Part shown: positions 63,948 to 64,000 of the stretch, in pieces | How positions within the stretch are numbered: the first letter of the stretch is position 1 | How the letters are laid out: each line of letters starts with the position of its first letter | Assembly: GCA_902702965.1 (NCBI GenBank) | Contig: CACRXP010000142.1 | Location: 115,164-179,163, forward strand | DNA: 64,000 nt | Reading direction: 5' to 3' | Source of the DNA: Spirometra erinaceieuropaei | Lineage: Eukaryota; Platyhelminthes; Cestoda; Diphyllobothriidea; Diphyllobothriidae | Position numbers and translations under genes: made by a program | Notes under the pieces: generated by a model | What the model was told of the DNA's origin: nothing | Seen by the model: only the letters and a program-made list of their open reading frames with translations | Databases searched by the model: none

Positions 63948-64000
63948 TGACAGGAATTGGGGCCTCAACGGCAACGTTGCTGTGTAGCCCCCAACAAGCT
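63948..64000. repeat. GGAATTGGGG dispersed repeat, copy 3 (cut by window end)
   Basis: CAGGAATTGGGGCCTCAACG then TGCTGTGTAGCCCCCAACAA match copy 1; the rest is outside the window. Confidence 0.6.

Overview
This window looks like metazoan (eukaryotic) DNA, most likely from a parasitic flatworm. It is AT-rich and gene-poor, with trinucleotide microsatellites, degenerate TTAGGG-type telomere-like stretches, an assembly gap, EN+ Penelope-like retroelements (PLEs) and one host gene with very short introns (31 and 36 nt). Tiny 5' introns are well known in schistosomes and relatives, but the species cannot be fixed from sequence alone. There are no operons, CRISPR arrays, rRNA genes or convincing functional tRNAs.

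Layout. 0-7 kb: a GGT microsatellite, a scrap of PLE endonuclease, then a nested structure. A long-TIR family B transposon (1409-6480) has been entered by a family A element (1635-2613) and by a decayed CR1-like LINE (about 2811-5952). 7.7-11.2 kb: a telomere-like degenerate array, then a 1.63 kb tandem duplication whose two units each carry a family A element. 11.2-28 kb: mostly unrecognisable DNA with three minus-strand fragments of a second GIY-YIG lineage (11.7, 16.9 and 24.1 kb), a PLE 3' fragment (22.7 kb) and two tRNA-related SINE-like copies (23.5 and 23.8 kb). 28-34.5 kb: four more long-TIR elements (B3, A4, B4, B5), separated by short unique islands with exon-like minus-strand stretches; one contains a possible COMM-domain WRLDV motif. 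34.5-39.2 kb: largely unexplained.

39-47.4 kb is the retroelement highlight. It holds an array of Penelope-like copies: an inverted 5'-truncated fragment, a direct truncated copy, a nearly intact copy (RT open to the gap at 44249), and, past the gap, a long inverted decayed copy. Elements of the array carry hammerhead-ribozyme-like termini and TATA-like boxes. Flanks of about 470 bp with an AGG microsatellite occur on both sides of the array in direct orientation.

49.6-56.2 kb: a very divergent PLE remnant abuts one copy of a 0.6 kb GC-rich-ended transposon. Its near-identical inverted twin lies 4.2 kb away inside intron 4 of the only host gene I can identify confidently, a TK2/dNK-type deoxyribonucleoside kinase (seven exons visible between 54815 and 59091, plus strand). 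59.4-64 kb: a palindromic solo PLE terminus and a small family of GGAATTGGGG repeats.

The window is therefore best read as a transposon graveyard with one active-looking host gene. The most interesting features are the PLE array with its ribozyme-like termini, the A/B long-TIR families, and the inverted twin transposons straddling the kinase promoter and first exons.
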